Shown in pieces: positions 11,269-25,300 of a stretch of DNA of 46,032 nucleotides (the first letter of the stretch is position 1; every line of letters starts with the position of its first letter). A program made the translations under genes and the position numbers. Where the stretch lies: NCBI GenBank assembly GCA_003665825.1, contig QPFY01000036.1:1-46032 (forward strand). Reading direction: 5' to 3'. This DNA is from Microbotryum silenes-acaulis (taxonomy: Eukaryota; Basidiomycota; Microbotryomycetes; Microbotryales; Microbotryaceae). Below the pieces are notes generated by a model. It was not told where the DNA came from. It did not search any database and saw only the letters and a program-made list of their open reading frames with translations.

Positions 11269-11574
11269 GACGAAAGAAGAGCGTTGGTTAGGGCGAGGTG
11301 GCAATGTCAGCGGCTGGCGAGTGCGATAACGAGGAGCTGATCAAGACGGTGAAGCGGAAACAGGATGAAGAGGTGTGATACACCAGCGGGGTGTGTGTCA
11401 CAGATATCAGTTTCTGTCGTCACATCGAAAGAGAACCGAGAAGAACGACGATCAACGTACCAAGGGCACGCCGAGCGGCGAGCGGACGCCGACAACGAGG
11501 CCTCCTCGCTCCGCTCGTCGCCAGCCGAGGTACGCGCAAAAAAGTCAGCCCTAGTCAACCGCGCAGGCTACATA

Positions 11575-11751
11575 GCAAAAAAAAACAACCTGAAATGGGC
11601 CGATCCCGGGCCCCCGATTTGAAATGCATTTCAAATCCTCGCGGGATCGATCCCAAATGCGTTTCAAATCGGCGCGGGATCGAACCATGCCCAACGGTCA
11701 ATAGGGGCATAGAACTCGTGTGAGAGGGCCGATTGTGCAAGGTAGAGTGGA
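11575..11751 (+). repeat. Left terminal inverted repeat
   Basis: This is 177 bp, matching the reverse complement of 13473-13695 through to GGTAGAGTGGA. It contains a perfect 22-bp palindrome made of GATTTGAAATG and its reverse complement, plus GGGATCGATCCC, also palindromic. Confidence 0.8.
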
Positions 11752-11850
11752 CATGTTACTATTGCTCAAAGTATGTGCAAATATACAACTGAAACGGTAC
11801 AAGGCCCCATGCGGTGGTGCGATGCACCACCAGGTCTGCAATCTGCTCTT

Positions 11851-12044
11851 CAGTCAGCCATCGTTATTGGATCTGAACGCTTCCACTCTATGAACTCGAC
11901 AATTCCCTGCTCCAGCTCCTCGTCAACGGGCTCGTCATCGTCCGAGTCGTCCTCCTCGTTGTGGTCGGTATGCATGAATGGCGGCGGAAGAACGTCGGGG
12001 ACGTCCAATGTCAATTTGTCCCACTTCCGTTCGAGATGCGAACA
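11851..12044 (-). pseudogene. Acidic C-terminal coding remnant in TIR element
   Basis: A minus-strand frame reads SHLERKWDKLTLDVPDVLPP, then an Asp/Glu-rich stretch (EEDDSDDDEP), then EELEQGIVEFIEWKRSDP, ending in a TGA near 11851. Composition and position near the end of the element are compatible with the C-terminus of a transposase, but I cannot name a family. It may be the last exon of the frame at 12365-13252. Confidence 0.35.
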
Positions 12045-12364
12045 TCAGTGGTTACCCGAACGGCCTTTGGCTGACCATGGCTTTAGGTGACACTCATCAC
12101 TCATCCGAGTCAATGCCGTGAACACCGACGCATGCGACGGCAACTTTTCGGGGACTCGATCAGACTCGACCAAGGTAGGCTTAGGGCTTCGAAAGTCCAC
12201 CGGCCGCGCGAACTCGCGCTGAGCCAGGCTGAGCCTCACGGCCTCACGCCACAGCAGCAGTAGCACGAGTCACCGTCGCACTCGCCTTTCACCTCGGCGC
12301 TTCACCGCAACAGTAGCTTCTCTCCCCACCGGGCTCCTGCGACACCTTGCAACACAAGGCGACA

Positions 12365-13252
12365 TCATGCCAGAACTATCGTCGCGACGGAACGGCGTTC
12401 TCCCGCGACCTGATCGTCCTTCAAGGGGTCGTATTCGCACCCGGTGTCGATCGAGCACGGTCTCGACTCGCACGACACAGCAATGATGGCTACACCGCAA
12501 CAGATGATCCATCTATACCTCGGTATGTGACAACAACCACCAAGTCGGCTTGTGTGCCTCCTCACCGGCTGTAGGTGTGGAGCACCGGTGCGATCGGACT
12601 GGCTCCCTCGTGTCGTCGTCGCTGGCTCGTCGCTGGCTCGTCTGCCACTACTGCCGGGATCATTGACGGTGTCTCCACAGGACGGGCAGATCTTTCTCGG
12701 CAGGTGGACTTCTTCGTCCCATCAGCGGAGCAGGCCCCTTTGAGCGCAGCTCCTCCAGTGCGAATCGATGGCAAGTGGACCTTCAGCGGCTCGGCTGTTC
12801 TTTTTTGCCACCAGTCCACCAAGGGAGCGATTCCACTGGTTGATGACCAAGTTGTCCATGTCCCCCGGCCGTACGCGGCTCTGTGCTGCGTCGTTCCAAC
12901 TGCTTCGCTGGTCTGTTCCGGCGACACCCGGCTCGGGCCCCGCTTGTGAAAGCCTGCCCCCACCATCCGGGCACTTGTACCAGAGCCGTTGCCCGTTGCC
13001 TGACCAGACGCCCCACTGCGCCGTCGACACTCCCTGGGTACAAGGTTTCGGCACGGGCCCGCAGCGACGGTCTTGCGATAGCAATCCGAGCTTCGGTCTG
13101 TACCTGGAGAACTCGACAGCCCGTATAGTTATCTTACTCGTCTTCCGCTGACCGTACCCGGCCAAGGATCGAGCGACCTGGATCCTTATTCTCTCGCCCG
13201 CGGTCACTTTGCGCAGGCTTGGCGCGGTCCGATCCCTCGTTTCCCCCTCCAA
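12365..13252 (-). pseudogene. Unassigned ORF with zinc-ribbon-like CPSC, one stop
   Basis: One frame runs from 13252 to 12365 interrupted only by TGA at 12722-12724. Upstream of the stop it is basic and Gly/Ser rich. Just after it comes EVHLPRKICPSCGDTV, a CxxC knuckle like half of a zinc ribbon. No second CxxC is obvious nearby. It lies inside the TIR element and could be a broken transposase or a captured host exon. Confidence 0.3.
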
Positions 13253-13472
13253 GGCTGTCCTTGGCCGTGGTTTCGCGTTCCCAAAGTTGATGGGCGCATA
13301 TGCATGTTATTGTTCAACCTTCAACTGGAACCGTACGCGGCGTTCAACGACCGCTCCGTACCCACGCTTGGTCACGCCTGTCCCCGGCTCGGGGCACCTC
13401 CGTGTGCAGCTCTCTCTTCGAACCCCTCTTAGTGCGATTACTGGTGTTGCAATTCAATTGATGAGATGTTCA

Positions 13473-13695
13473 TCCACTCTACCTTACACAATCGGCCCTC
13501 TCACACGAGTTCTATGCCCCTATTGACCGTTGGGCATGGTTCGATCCCGCGCCGATTTGAAACGCATTTGGGATCGATCCCGCAAGGATTTGAAACGCAT
13601 TTCAAATCGGTGCGCGCGATCCCAAATGCATTTCAAATCGGGGGCCCGATCCCGGGATCATCCCGGGATCGTCCCACTTCAGGGTTTTTTTTTGC
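13473..13695 (-). repeat. Right terminal inverted repeat
   Basis: This is 223 bp, the inverse of 11575-11751 with an added internal tandem piece: an extra GATCCCGGGAT unit and an extra GATTTGAAATG palindrome block. The size difference between the arms is explained by these tandem units. Confidence 0.8.
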
Positions 13696-13706
13696 TCTGG
13701 CAGTGA

Positions 13707-14295
13707 TAGAGGTCCCCAGGGACTAACAGGCCGCAGCCAAGCCCCAGCTACTCGTCACCCCGACAGCGCCTGATGTCCTCCCTTGGCTGAGTCTCGAGTG
13801 CTGGCTGTTGAGCCGTTGGGGCCGAGCGAAAGACGATCCAATACAACGAAACGAGTCTCGCCTTGACGCGAGGATGTCGACCAAAAACGAGCGACCTTTC
13901 TTCCCGATCCATGCTGTAGATCTTGACCAACGCGAACGAACGATCCATCCGACGAAATCCAACACACGGCTTAGGAATAAAAGGGGAAGTGGCTGAAGCG
14001 TAGTCAACAACCGAGCAACAGGAACGAGAAGAGGAAGGGAAGGGGAAAGGGGGGGGGGGGGGGGGGAAGGAGAGGGGAGAACTTCACAAAGCCTCCAACG
14101 CAAAGACGATCGACCCGGCTTGCCGATCCATCCAAGAACGAAGACCGCTACTGCGCAAAGTAGAGAGAGAGGTGCGCAGCCTTCCACTGCGCAACAAGTT
14201 TCAAGACAGTCAGCTTCTGAAAGAAAAGTCGACCTCCGAAAAAGAAGGGAGGAAAGGAGGGGAGGAAAATAGGAAGGAAGGACTTAACTCGGTCA
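13707..14295 (-). repeat. LINE-1 3'UTR
   Basis: The minus-strand sequence begins with a second TGA directly after the ORF2 stop and ends GGGGACCTCTA at 13707. It is about 585 bp and matches 40507-41073 in the same orientation. No poly(A) tail follows. It includes a purine/pyrimidine-biased tract and a G18 run on the plus strand (14049-14066), which is much shorter in the other copy. Confidence 0.8.
14049..14066 (+). repeat. G18 homopolymer
   Basis: Eighteen consecutive G lie within the LINE-1 3'UTR, where the homologous copy near 40850 has only short G runs. It is a likely slippage site and possible G-quadruplex, and its length may also be a sequencing or assembly uncertainty. Confidence 0.9.
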
Positions 14296-14442
14296 TCACA
14301 CCTCCCAATCTCGAGCCCCAGGCACAAAGCCCGCTCGAGAGAGAAAATCTCGCTCGAACGCTCTGAGCGCACTGGGCAGCGAGGGAGGGGCCACGACGTT
14401 GTCCAGCTCGAACCGCTGATGAACGCGCCAGCGGAGCAGATG
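14296..14442 (-). pseudogene. LINE-1 ORF2 C-terminal fragment
   Basis: Reading from the Copia-1 insertion point, the frame gives HLLRWRVHQRFELDNVV...FVPGARDWEV and stops at 14296-14298 (TGA, followed by a second TGA). It directly continues the frame ending IGFQRLH on the other side of Copia-1. LINE-2 aligns in this region (RPIRAFIALALDTLSNRRWD). It is the end of the protein after the zinc finger. Confidence 0.8.
14438..14442. other. Copia-1 target-site duplication AGATG
   Basis: AGATG immediately precedes the 5' LTR and recurs at 19131-19135 immediately after the 3' LTR. Five base pairs is usual for Ty1/copia integrases. Confidence 0.95.
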
Positions 14443-19130
<4,688 letters not shown>

Positions 19131-20855
19131 AGATGCAGCCGCTGGAAGCCGATCGCGCAGGCCAGCCGAACCCACATCCATTTCGAGGTCGTTCTCCCAC
19201 GACCCCGCAAAAGGGGGGAGCCCCATAGTCAGCTGCTCCGGAGTGAACGTCGACGGATCGACGTCGGTATCCTCGATGCCGAGCTTGTCGAACAGAATGC
19301 GAAGCACCCCGCCCCAGAAGCTGGTCGAGTACGCGCACTCGAAAAAGTAGTGCGACACCGTCTCGATGACCGCTGCATCGTTGCCACAGAATAGACACGT
19401 CGGCGAAGAGGCATGACCCTGAGTATGCTGCCTCTTGCGCGTCGGCGTCACGTCATACATGAGCCGCCAGTGGGTGTCCTGCTCCACCGCAGACGCGAAC
19501 CGGTCATGAAGCCATCTCCAGAAGCGCTTCCTATCGCTCTGAGAAGTCCCATCACGGAAACGCATGACACGATCCTCCCTCCCTGGGAACCGAACCACGT
19601 TCACAAGCCGACGAAGCTTGCGAATAGTGAACGGTCGGGTGAGCCCAAAGAAGTTGAAGCACCGGGGACGGGGAGCCTCCTTGAGAGGTATCCGAGCAGG
19701 TCGCAACGCGGTCTTGGGCAGCAAGGCTTTCGCCTTGAGCAACTGACCCACGCGCGACCACACGTGCTCGTGCGCCAGGGCGGGTTCCTTAGAGTGCTGC
19801 CAGAACCCGCGTCGATGACCAACCAGAGCCCATCCCTTCCCTTCGTCCCTCCAGTACAGGTCCGCGATCTGCGCAAACTTCGCCACTGCGTCCGCATCGT
19901 CATATGCGTGCTTGGCACCTTCGGCATAGAGTGAAGGGAGGCGAGGCGGAAGCGAGAGCAATTCGGGAAGCGTAAGGAGTTCGGACTTGATGGTTGGAAC
20001 TGTGACCCTGGCCGCTGCAACGACTGCCCCCCAGCGCGTCGAGTCGCGATACAGCTTCTCGACCCGAGCCGTGCTGCTGAAGAACCCCCACGGACTGAAA
20101 TCGCGGGTCGCAGCGACGAGGGACCTCCAGCTCTCGCGAGCTAGGGGCGCCCAGATCGCCTCGTCCGAGCCCGCCACAGCATCCCAAAATCGAAGCGCCA
20201 CCGAATGAACGATGTCGCCGATCGAAATCAAGCCCAAGCCACCGTCCTCCCGAGCCTGGAACACGAAATCGCGAGCGACGGTATTTCGCCCTGCTCCTCC
20301 CCAGACAAAATCCGTAAGTGCCGTCTCCGCCGCCTTAATGAACCATTGAGGCGGTATGTCGAAGGACAGCGCGTGGAGGACCGTCGAGATGATGTGAGCG
20401 TTGGCATAGAAGACCTTCCCACTCGGCGAAAGTGTCCGGTCTCCAGCGGCGCGGGTCTTGGCCTTGATCCTGTCAAGAACATGGGTCCAAAACAGTTTCG
20501 AGTCACCGTGGCGAAAGAAGGCATAGCCGCACCACTTGAAGCTCTCCCCCTCCTGCACCGTTGGCAGCGCCTGCGCAGTCTCGTCCCGAAGCCAGTTCGG
20601 TCCGAGTGGTAGCACCAGCGTCTTGTCCGTGTTGGTCTTCCCGTTGGTTGCCTCGTACCACGTCTGCGACAGCGTTTGCAGCTTCGACAATGCCGCCGGT
20701 GACTCCACCACCACCACAGCATCGTCGGCAAACGCCAGATGCGTAAGCTGCGCACGCGGCCCCCCTGGCCACACCTTCTGCAGGTCGAGCGCGATCCCGC
20801 GCCGAACGAGGGCGTCGAGGAAGGGCTAGAACGTGATGTTCCAAACCGGGCACGA
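19131..20855 (-). pseudogene. LINE-1 ORF2: RT palm to zinc finger
   Basis: This minus-strand fragment starts at the Copia-2 junction with SCPVWNITF, then TAG (20826-20828, where LINE-2 has a Gln codon), then PFLDALVRRGIAL. The RT active-site motif LAFADDAVVVV is near 20730. It continues through thumb and connection to a zf-RVT type finger, CLFCGNDAAVIETVSHYFFEC. A C6 run (plus-strand G6 at 19213-19218) shifts the frame. With one base fewer the frame runs on through TSKWMWVRLACAIGFQRLH into the piece beyond Copia-1. The long frame at 19077-20774 therefore ends in a wrong-frame tail. RT motif A (LDQSxAYD) is missing from LINE-1, lost between this piece and the one at 28294-28931. Confidence 0.88.
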
Positions 20856-21166
20856 GAGGCTATCGGTCTTCGCAACCTGGCGTCCGAACTTCTCATCAAT
20901 CAAGGTCGATCTACTGTTCTGCACGAGGACAACCAACCTTGCATCGATTTGGCGAAGAATCCCGGAGCTCGAGGTCGTACTCGCCATTGGAATGTGCATC
21001 ATTTCTATCTACGCGAACGAATCGAGGTTGGCGATATCGATCTCCGCTACTGTCCGACCGATCTGAACACGGCCGACATTTTGACAAAACCCCTATCCAA
21101 GCTCAAGTTCGCTACGCATCGCGAGAGACTTGGGATGGTCTCGCTGGCTACCTTGGCATGTGGGAG
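20856..21166 (+). pseudogene. Copia-2 RNase H remnant (tandem copy)
   Basis: This is effectively identical to 25625-25935, the last ~100 residues of Copia-2 pol (LASELLINQGRSTVLHEDNQ...LACGSVI). It joins LINE-1 at a short AG/GAG overlap near 20856 and runs directly into the LTR at 21167. It is the tail of a second Copia-2 unit sharing that LTR, so the locus once held a head-to-tail tandem whose left unit was mostly deleted. Confidence 0.9.
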
Positions 21167-21413
21167 TGTCATTTGATATGTGTCTGTGCCTGTGGTATCT
21201 GCGCGGATGCGCGTGCGTTTAGTCATTAGTCACTTTGGTATTGGAGTTTGTTCTGTTTAAGTTAGGGAGCGCGCGGGGCTTTCTTCCCGCGCGGCTGTTT
21301 ACTCTTGGTAGCTTTCTCATCACTCGCTCTACATTGTGGTCCTGACTTCTCGGCGTCGTGCACCCTCACCTATCGGAAGGCTTTACTTCCGCGCTCGCAT
21401 CTTTTCTGCGATA
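21167..21413 (+). repeat. Copia-2 LTR (5' of plus copy)
   Basis: 247 bp, beginning TGTCATTTG and ending CTGCGATA. The end is fixed by the following PBS and by the other three LTR ends. It starts with the canonical TG but ends TA rather than CA. Confidence 0.92.
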
Positions 21414-21425
21414 GGTTATGAGTCC
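21414..21425 (+). promoter_or_regulatory. Copia-2 PBS overlapping gag start codon
   Basis: GGTTATGAGTCC, identical to the Copia-1 PBS although the LTRs are unrelated. The ATG at 21418 starts gag (MSPT…). The same arrangement is at 33688-33699 in the minus-strand copy. Confidence 0.75.
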
Positions 21426-22347
21426 AACGGGTAGCGTAGGAGGCCCGGGTCAGCAAAGCGATTCCCATCGCACCACCAACATCGGAATGGACACCGAAAC
21501 ACACTCCACTGAAACGAGTGAACGTGGATTACATGTCCCAATTCTTCGGGCATCCAACTATATGGATTGGTGTCGACGTCTGATTGGTCGTCTTGGGTCC
21601 AAGGATTTGCATCTTTGCGCCTCGAGGCGGATGAGCCCGGCTGCGGAGGCTGTTCTCCAAGCCGCAATCGACGATTGATCGCGTGGCTTCCACTCGCCCC
21701 TCGAGCGGCTCGACTTCGCAGCTATGGACGCGAAGATCGCCAAGGAGCTAAAGAAGGAGGTTCGAACTCAAGCTGAAATCATTCAGTTTCTCGATGAGGC
21801 CAATCTTCGCTTGGTCAGGGGTTGTTACACGTCTTACGACATACTCGACTCGCTGAACACGTTCTACCTCGGAACGATGAGCGCTCAGATTTCCGCCTTG
21901 ACGACTGAGCTCTATGCGCGCAAGTTCTCGTCTGGCAATCGTGGGCAGTTACTGCACCACTTGATCACCATTCAAGGAATTTTGCAAGATCTTGAGGCGT
22001 GTGGCTCTGGGATGCCACCAGCTCAGCAGTCGACGCTGATGCTCGATTCCGTCTTCGACTCCCAACACGACTCGTTCACAAGCTCACTGCGTCGACCTCT
22101 GGCTTTACCTTCGGAGATTGTTTCCGAGGCACGGTCTTACCAGTTCAAAGTCTCGCTGGCAAGTCGAATCAATGGACTATCTGCCACGACTTCCGGACGC
22201 GCCATTGCTCAGTCGCCTGTTCCTGCGCTTGTTGCGCAAGGCGAATCGCAAAAGAGGTCACAAGAAAGGCAATCGCGACGGTCAAGGAAATCACCGTCCT
22301 CCCGATTCTACCTGTCATGCATGTGGAGCGAAGGGACACTGGTCTAG
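21418..22347 (+). pseudogene. Copia-2 gag, TGA and frame change
   Basis: The gag frame begins MSPTGSVGG in the PBS. It includes ASNYMDWCRRLIGRLGS, the counterpart of Copia-1 [17 protein letters not shown], and meets TGA at 21676-21678. It continues in the same frame from MDAKIAKELKKEV through about 22260. The nucleocapsid knuckle CHACGAKGHWSSDAVC lies in the next (+1) frame, which becomes pol. In Copia-1, gag and pol share one frame, so the shift here is probably a mutation around 22235-22262, though +1 recoding cannot be excluded. The minus-strand copy has the same TGA and the same shift. Confidence 0.85.
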
Positions 22348-25300
22348 CGATGCAGTGTGCCCGGAAAACCGTTCAAAGTCATCTGCAGCCCCCGCGTTGG
22401 TTGCAATGAACTCCCATTCCCTTTACCTTGCTGGTTCTTCCTCGAGAGCTCCCGATACCGACTTCGTTTGGATCGCGGATACCGGAGCTGGTCACCACTT
22501 TGTTGGCGATCGCTCGCTGCTCTCGGATTTCAAAGAATCCCCGATTCAAGTCCAGATGGCCGACAACTCGCTTGGTCAAGCCACTGGATACGGGCGAATG
22601 TCTGTTAAGACTTCGCAAGGTCACCTTCTCAAATTCAAGGAGATGTACTACCTCCCTGGATCGAAGTATGGTCTAATCTCAATGTCGTCGCTCCGCGCTG
22701 GAGGCGCGATATTGGTTTATGGCCATGGGGGAGATACTCAACAGGTTTGGCTTGACGGCTCTCTCGTTGCCGAAACTGTCAAGACGAAGGCCAAACAACC
22801 AAGTTACGTCTTCGATTTTGAGATTGTCTCTCCACCCTCGCCTGTGCTCGTCGCAGCTACCCGTGCTTCCGTTGGAGCTTCGCTCATGGAATGGCATCGG
22901 AACTTCGGACACATGGCACCCTCTTCAATTCTTCAACTCGTCAAATCCAAGGCTATCGTTGGAATTCGTTTACTCGACAAGAAGATTGAAGACTGTGAGC
23001 CGTGCATTATCGCGAAGGCGCGCGCGGGCTCTCACAATCATGTCAGTCGAAAACCCGAACATGTTCTTCAACGGGTTTCGATCGATCTGGGATTCGTCAA
23101 CGATGACGATACCAATGGGCGATCCATCTACATGGTTATTGTTGACCAACTTTCAACCTATAAGTGGGCTTTTCCACTTGGTTCGAAGTCGGCATCTGAA
23201 GTCCTCGAGGTCTGGCGCGGCTTTCAAGCGCAGGTCGAGAGGCAGTCCGGTCAGAAGATCAAGTTTGTTCGTTCTGACAATGGAGGCGAGTTCGTCAACC
23301 AACTCCTTGGCGGCGAATTCAAGGCACTTGGCATCACCCATGAACTGGCTGCACGCTACACGCCGCAGCAGAATGGTCAAGCGGAGCGCGCGAACGGCTC
23401 TCTCTTCGCGCTTGTCCGTGCCATGCTCAAGGACTCCGGACTTCCCAAGAAGTATTGGTTCTACGCATTGGAAGCGGCTGTTTTCGTTTCCAACCGCGGT
23501 CCTCACCCGCATCTCAAGGGCAAGACTGCGTTCGAGGTCTTCTTCGGCAAGCAACCCGACGTTTCGCATCTTCGCGCGTTCGGATCTACTGCCTACGTTC
23601 TTGTCCCCAAGGCGATTCGTAAGAAGCTCGATGACCATACTGTCAAGGGTACTTTCCTCGGCTATTCGGGGGAGTACAACTACAAGCTTCGCGTCGAACA
23701 CGGTCGGTCTTTCAAGATTGTCGTCTCTTCCGATGTCACCTTCTCCGACAAGGCTCCTTCGATCGCGGACTCGACTGTCGAGCCTCGCATCTACGAAGTT
23801 GAACCTCTACAGGAACACGAGTTAGTACACCAACTGCCGTTTCCTGGCTTGGAGCAGATTCCGGCTTTACGGCCTGCTCCCCTACCTGAGGCAGGTTTGG
23901 CTTTACGGCCTGCGCTCTTTCCCGAGGCAGAAGATCCGGCTTTACGGCCTGCGCTCGTACCCGAGCTTGGTCCGGCTTTTTGGCCAGCTCCTGCTCCTCT
24001 TCTTCGTTTCCAACATATGGACGATGACGACGTTGCTCCTCCTCCTTTACCGGCTGTCGGTCCGTTGGCCGAAGACGCTGAAGTTGAAGAGGACCCGATC
24101 GATCATCGACGCGAGGAAGCTGTTGAGGCTATCGACAGTGACGATGACGACGGCCCTGCGGAACACGATCAACCATTACCTCCTGAGGATGGTTACGAGT
24201 ATCGACCTTACCGTGTCGGCCGAAACCCTGGTGCGCTCGAGAACGTCGATGCCGGTAACATTTTACCGACTCGCCTGCGTGCTCAGCATCGTGCAGGCGC
24301 CCTTCGTGTCGTGTCTACTCGCTCGGTCTACCGTCATCCACCAGAGCTCATTGCTATGGTTTCGTCTCGTCACCCCCCGCTTCCCAAAACGTTTGTGGAA
24401 GCGATGGCCTCTCCTGAGGCCAAACACTGGATGGCCGCTTCTGAAAAGGAGTTGGGCTCATTCAAATTGCACAAGGTCTTCAAGCTTACGAGGCTACCCA
24501 CCGGGGCTCGCGCCCTGGGCTATCGTTGGGTGTTCACTCGCAAAGAAGACGCTGAAGGCAATATCATCAGCTACAAGGCTCGGCTCGTTATCCAAGGCTT
24601 CGCTCAACGACTTGGGATTGACTACAACGAGACGTTTGCTCCTGTCTCGTCGATCACGATGATCTTGTTTCTCATCGCGATTTCTGCCGCTCTCGGACTC
24701 GTCCTCGAACAGTTCGACTATGATTCTGCGTTTCTCAACGGGATCATGGAGGAGGATGTCTACATGAAGGTTCCTGAAGGATGGACTGGTGGTTCTCAGC
24801 CCGGTCACGCTTTCAAGCTCCTCAAATCCATGTATGGCACCAAGCAAGCTCCTCGGCAATGGAATGCGGCTCTCCACAAGCTGATGACGGATCGCGGCTA
24901 TACGCGCTCCAATGTCGATGCTTGTCTCTACTTCAAGTATCATGGCAAGTCGTTCGCGATCATCACATTGTACGTTGATGATGGGCTTGCTGCATCAAAC
25001 AACCAGGCTTTTCTGGACTCCGAGATTTCGGCTTTCGATGCGGTCTACAAGCTCAAGCGACTTGGCCCGGTCAAGACGTTCCTCGGTCTCGAGTTTCTTC
25101 GTACCAAGGATTTCATCTTCGTCCACCAATCAAAGTACATTCGAGGCTTACTCGAACACTACACCTTCGAAAGCAAGTCGAAGAAGCCGGTCGCGACTCC
25201 CATGGAGGATCGCGTCGTTTCGTCTTCTACTGCTCCGTTCTCCGACATTCTCGTCTACCAATCGGCTGTGGGAGCACTACAATATGCTGCGCAACGTGTT

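Larger units (their letters stand above)
11575..13695. mobile_element. Class II-type element with long terminal inverted repeats
   Basis: Long inverted repeats bound this 2.1-kb unit. Each begins with GC, about nine A, then CCTGAA(A/G)TGGG and CGATCCCGGG, and ends at GGTAGAGTGGA. Inside the repeats lie several copies of the half-site GATTTGAAATG and its reverse complement. No clear target-site duplication is visible (left flank CTACATA, right flank TCTGGCA), so the exact ends and superfamily are unresolved. The interior holds only decayed minus-strand coding sequence. It is probably an old or non-autonomous copy. Confidence 0.65.

Noticed and set aside
13540..13560. GGTTCGATCCC, a B-box-like match suggesting a tRNA or SINE
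   Set aside because: The flanks do not form a T-arm and no A-box or cloverleaf is present. It is part of the GATCCC-rich terminal inverted repeat.
13695..13707. The A/T tracts near 13685 as a LINE-1 poly(A) tail or TSD with the 5' flank at 39905
   Set aside because: The flanks share only loose GC(A)n similarity, and the A tract belongs to both TIRs of the neighbouring element.
22118..22240. Pol start at the ATG 22118
   Set aside because: The first ~40 residues are an out-of-frame reading of gag; homologous sequence starts only near the zinc knuckle.
23863..23990. Short regularly spaced repeats considered as a CRISPR-like array
   Set aside because: They are in-frame coding repeats of a proline-rich linker in a eukaryotic retrotransposon, with no unique spacers.
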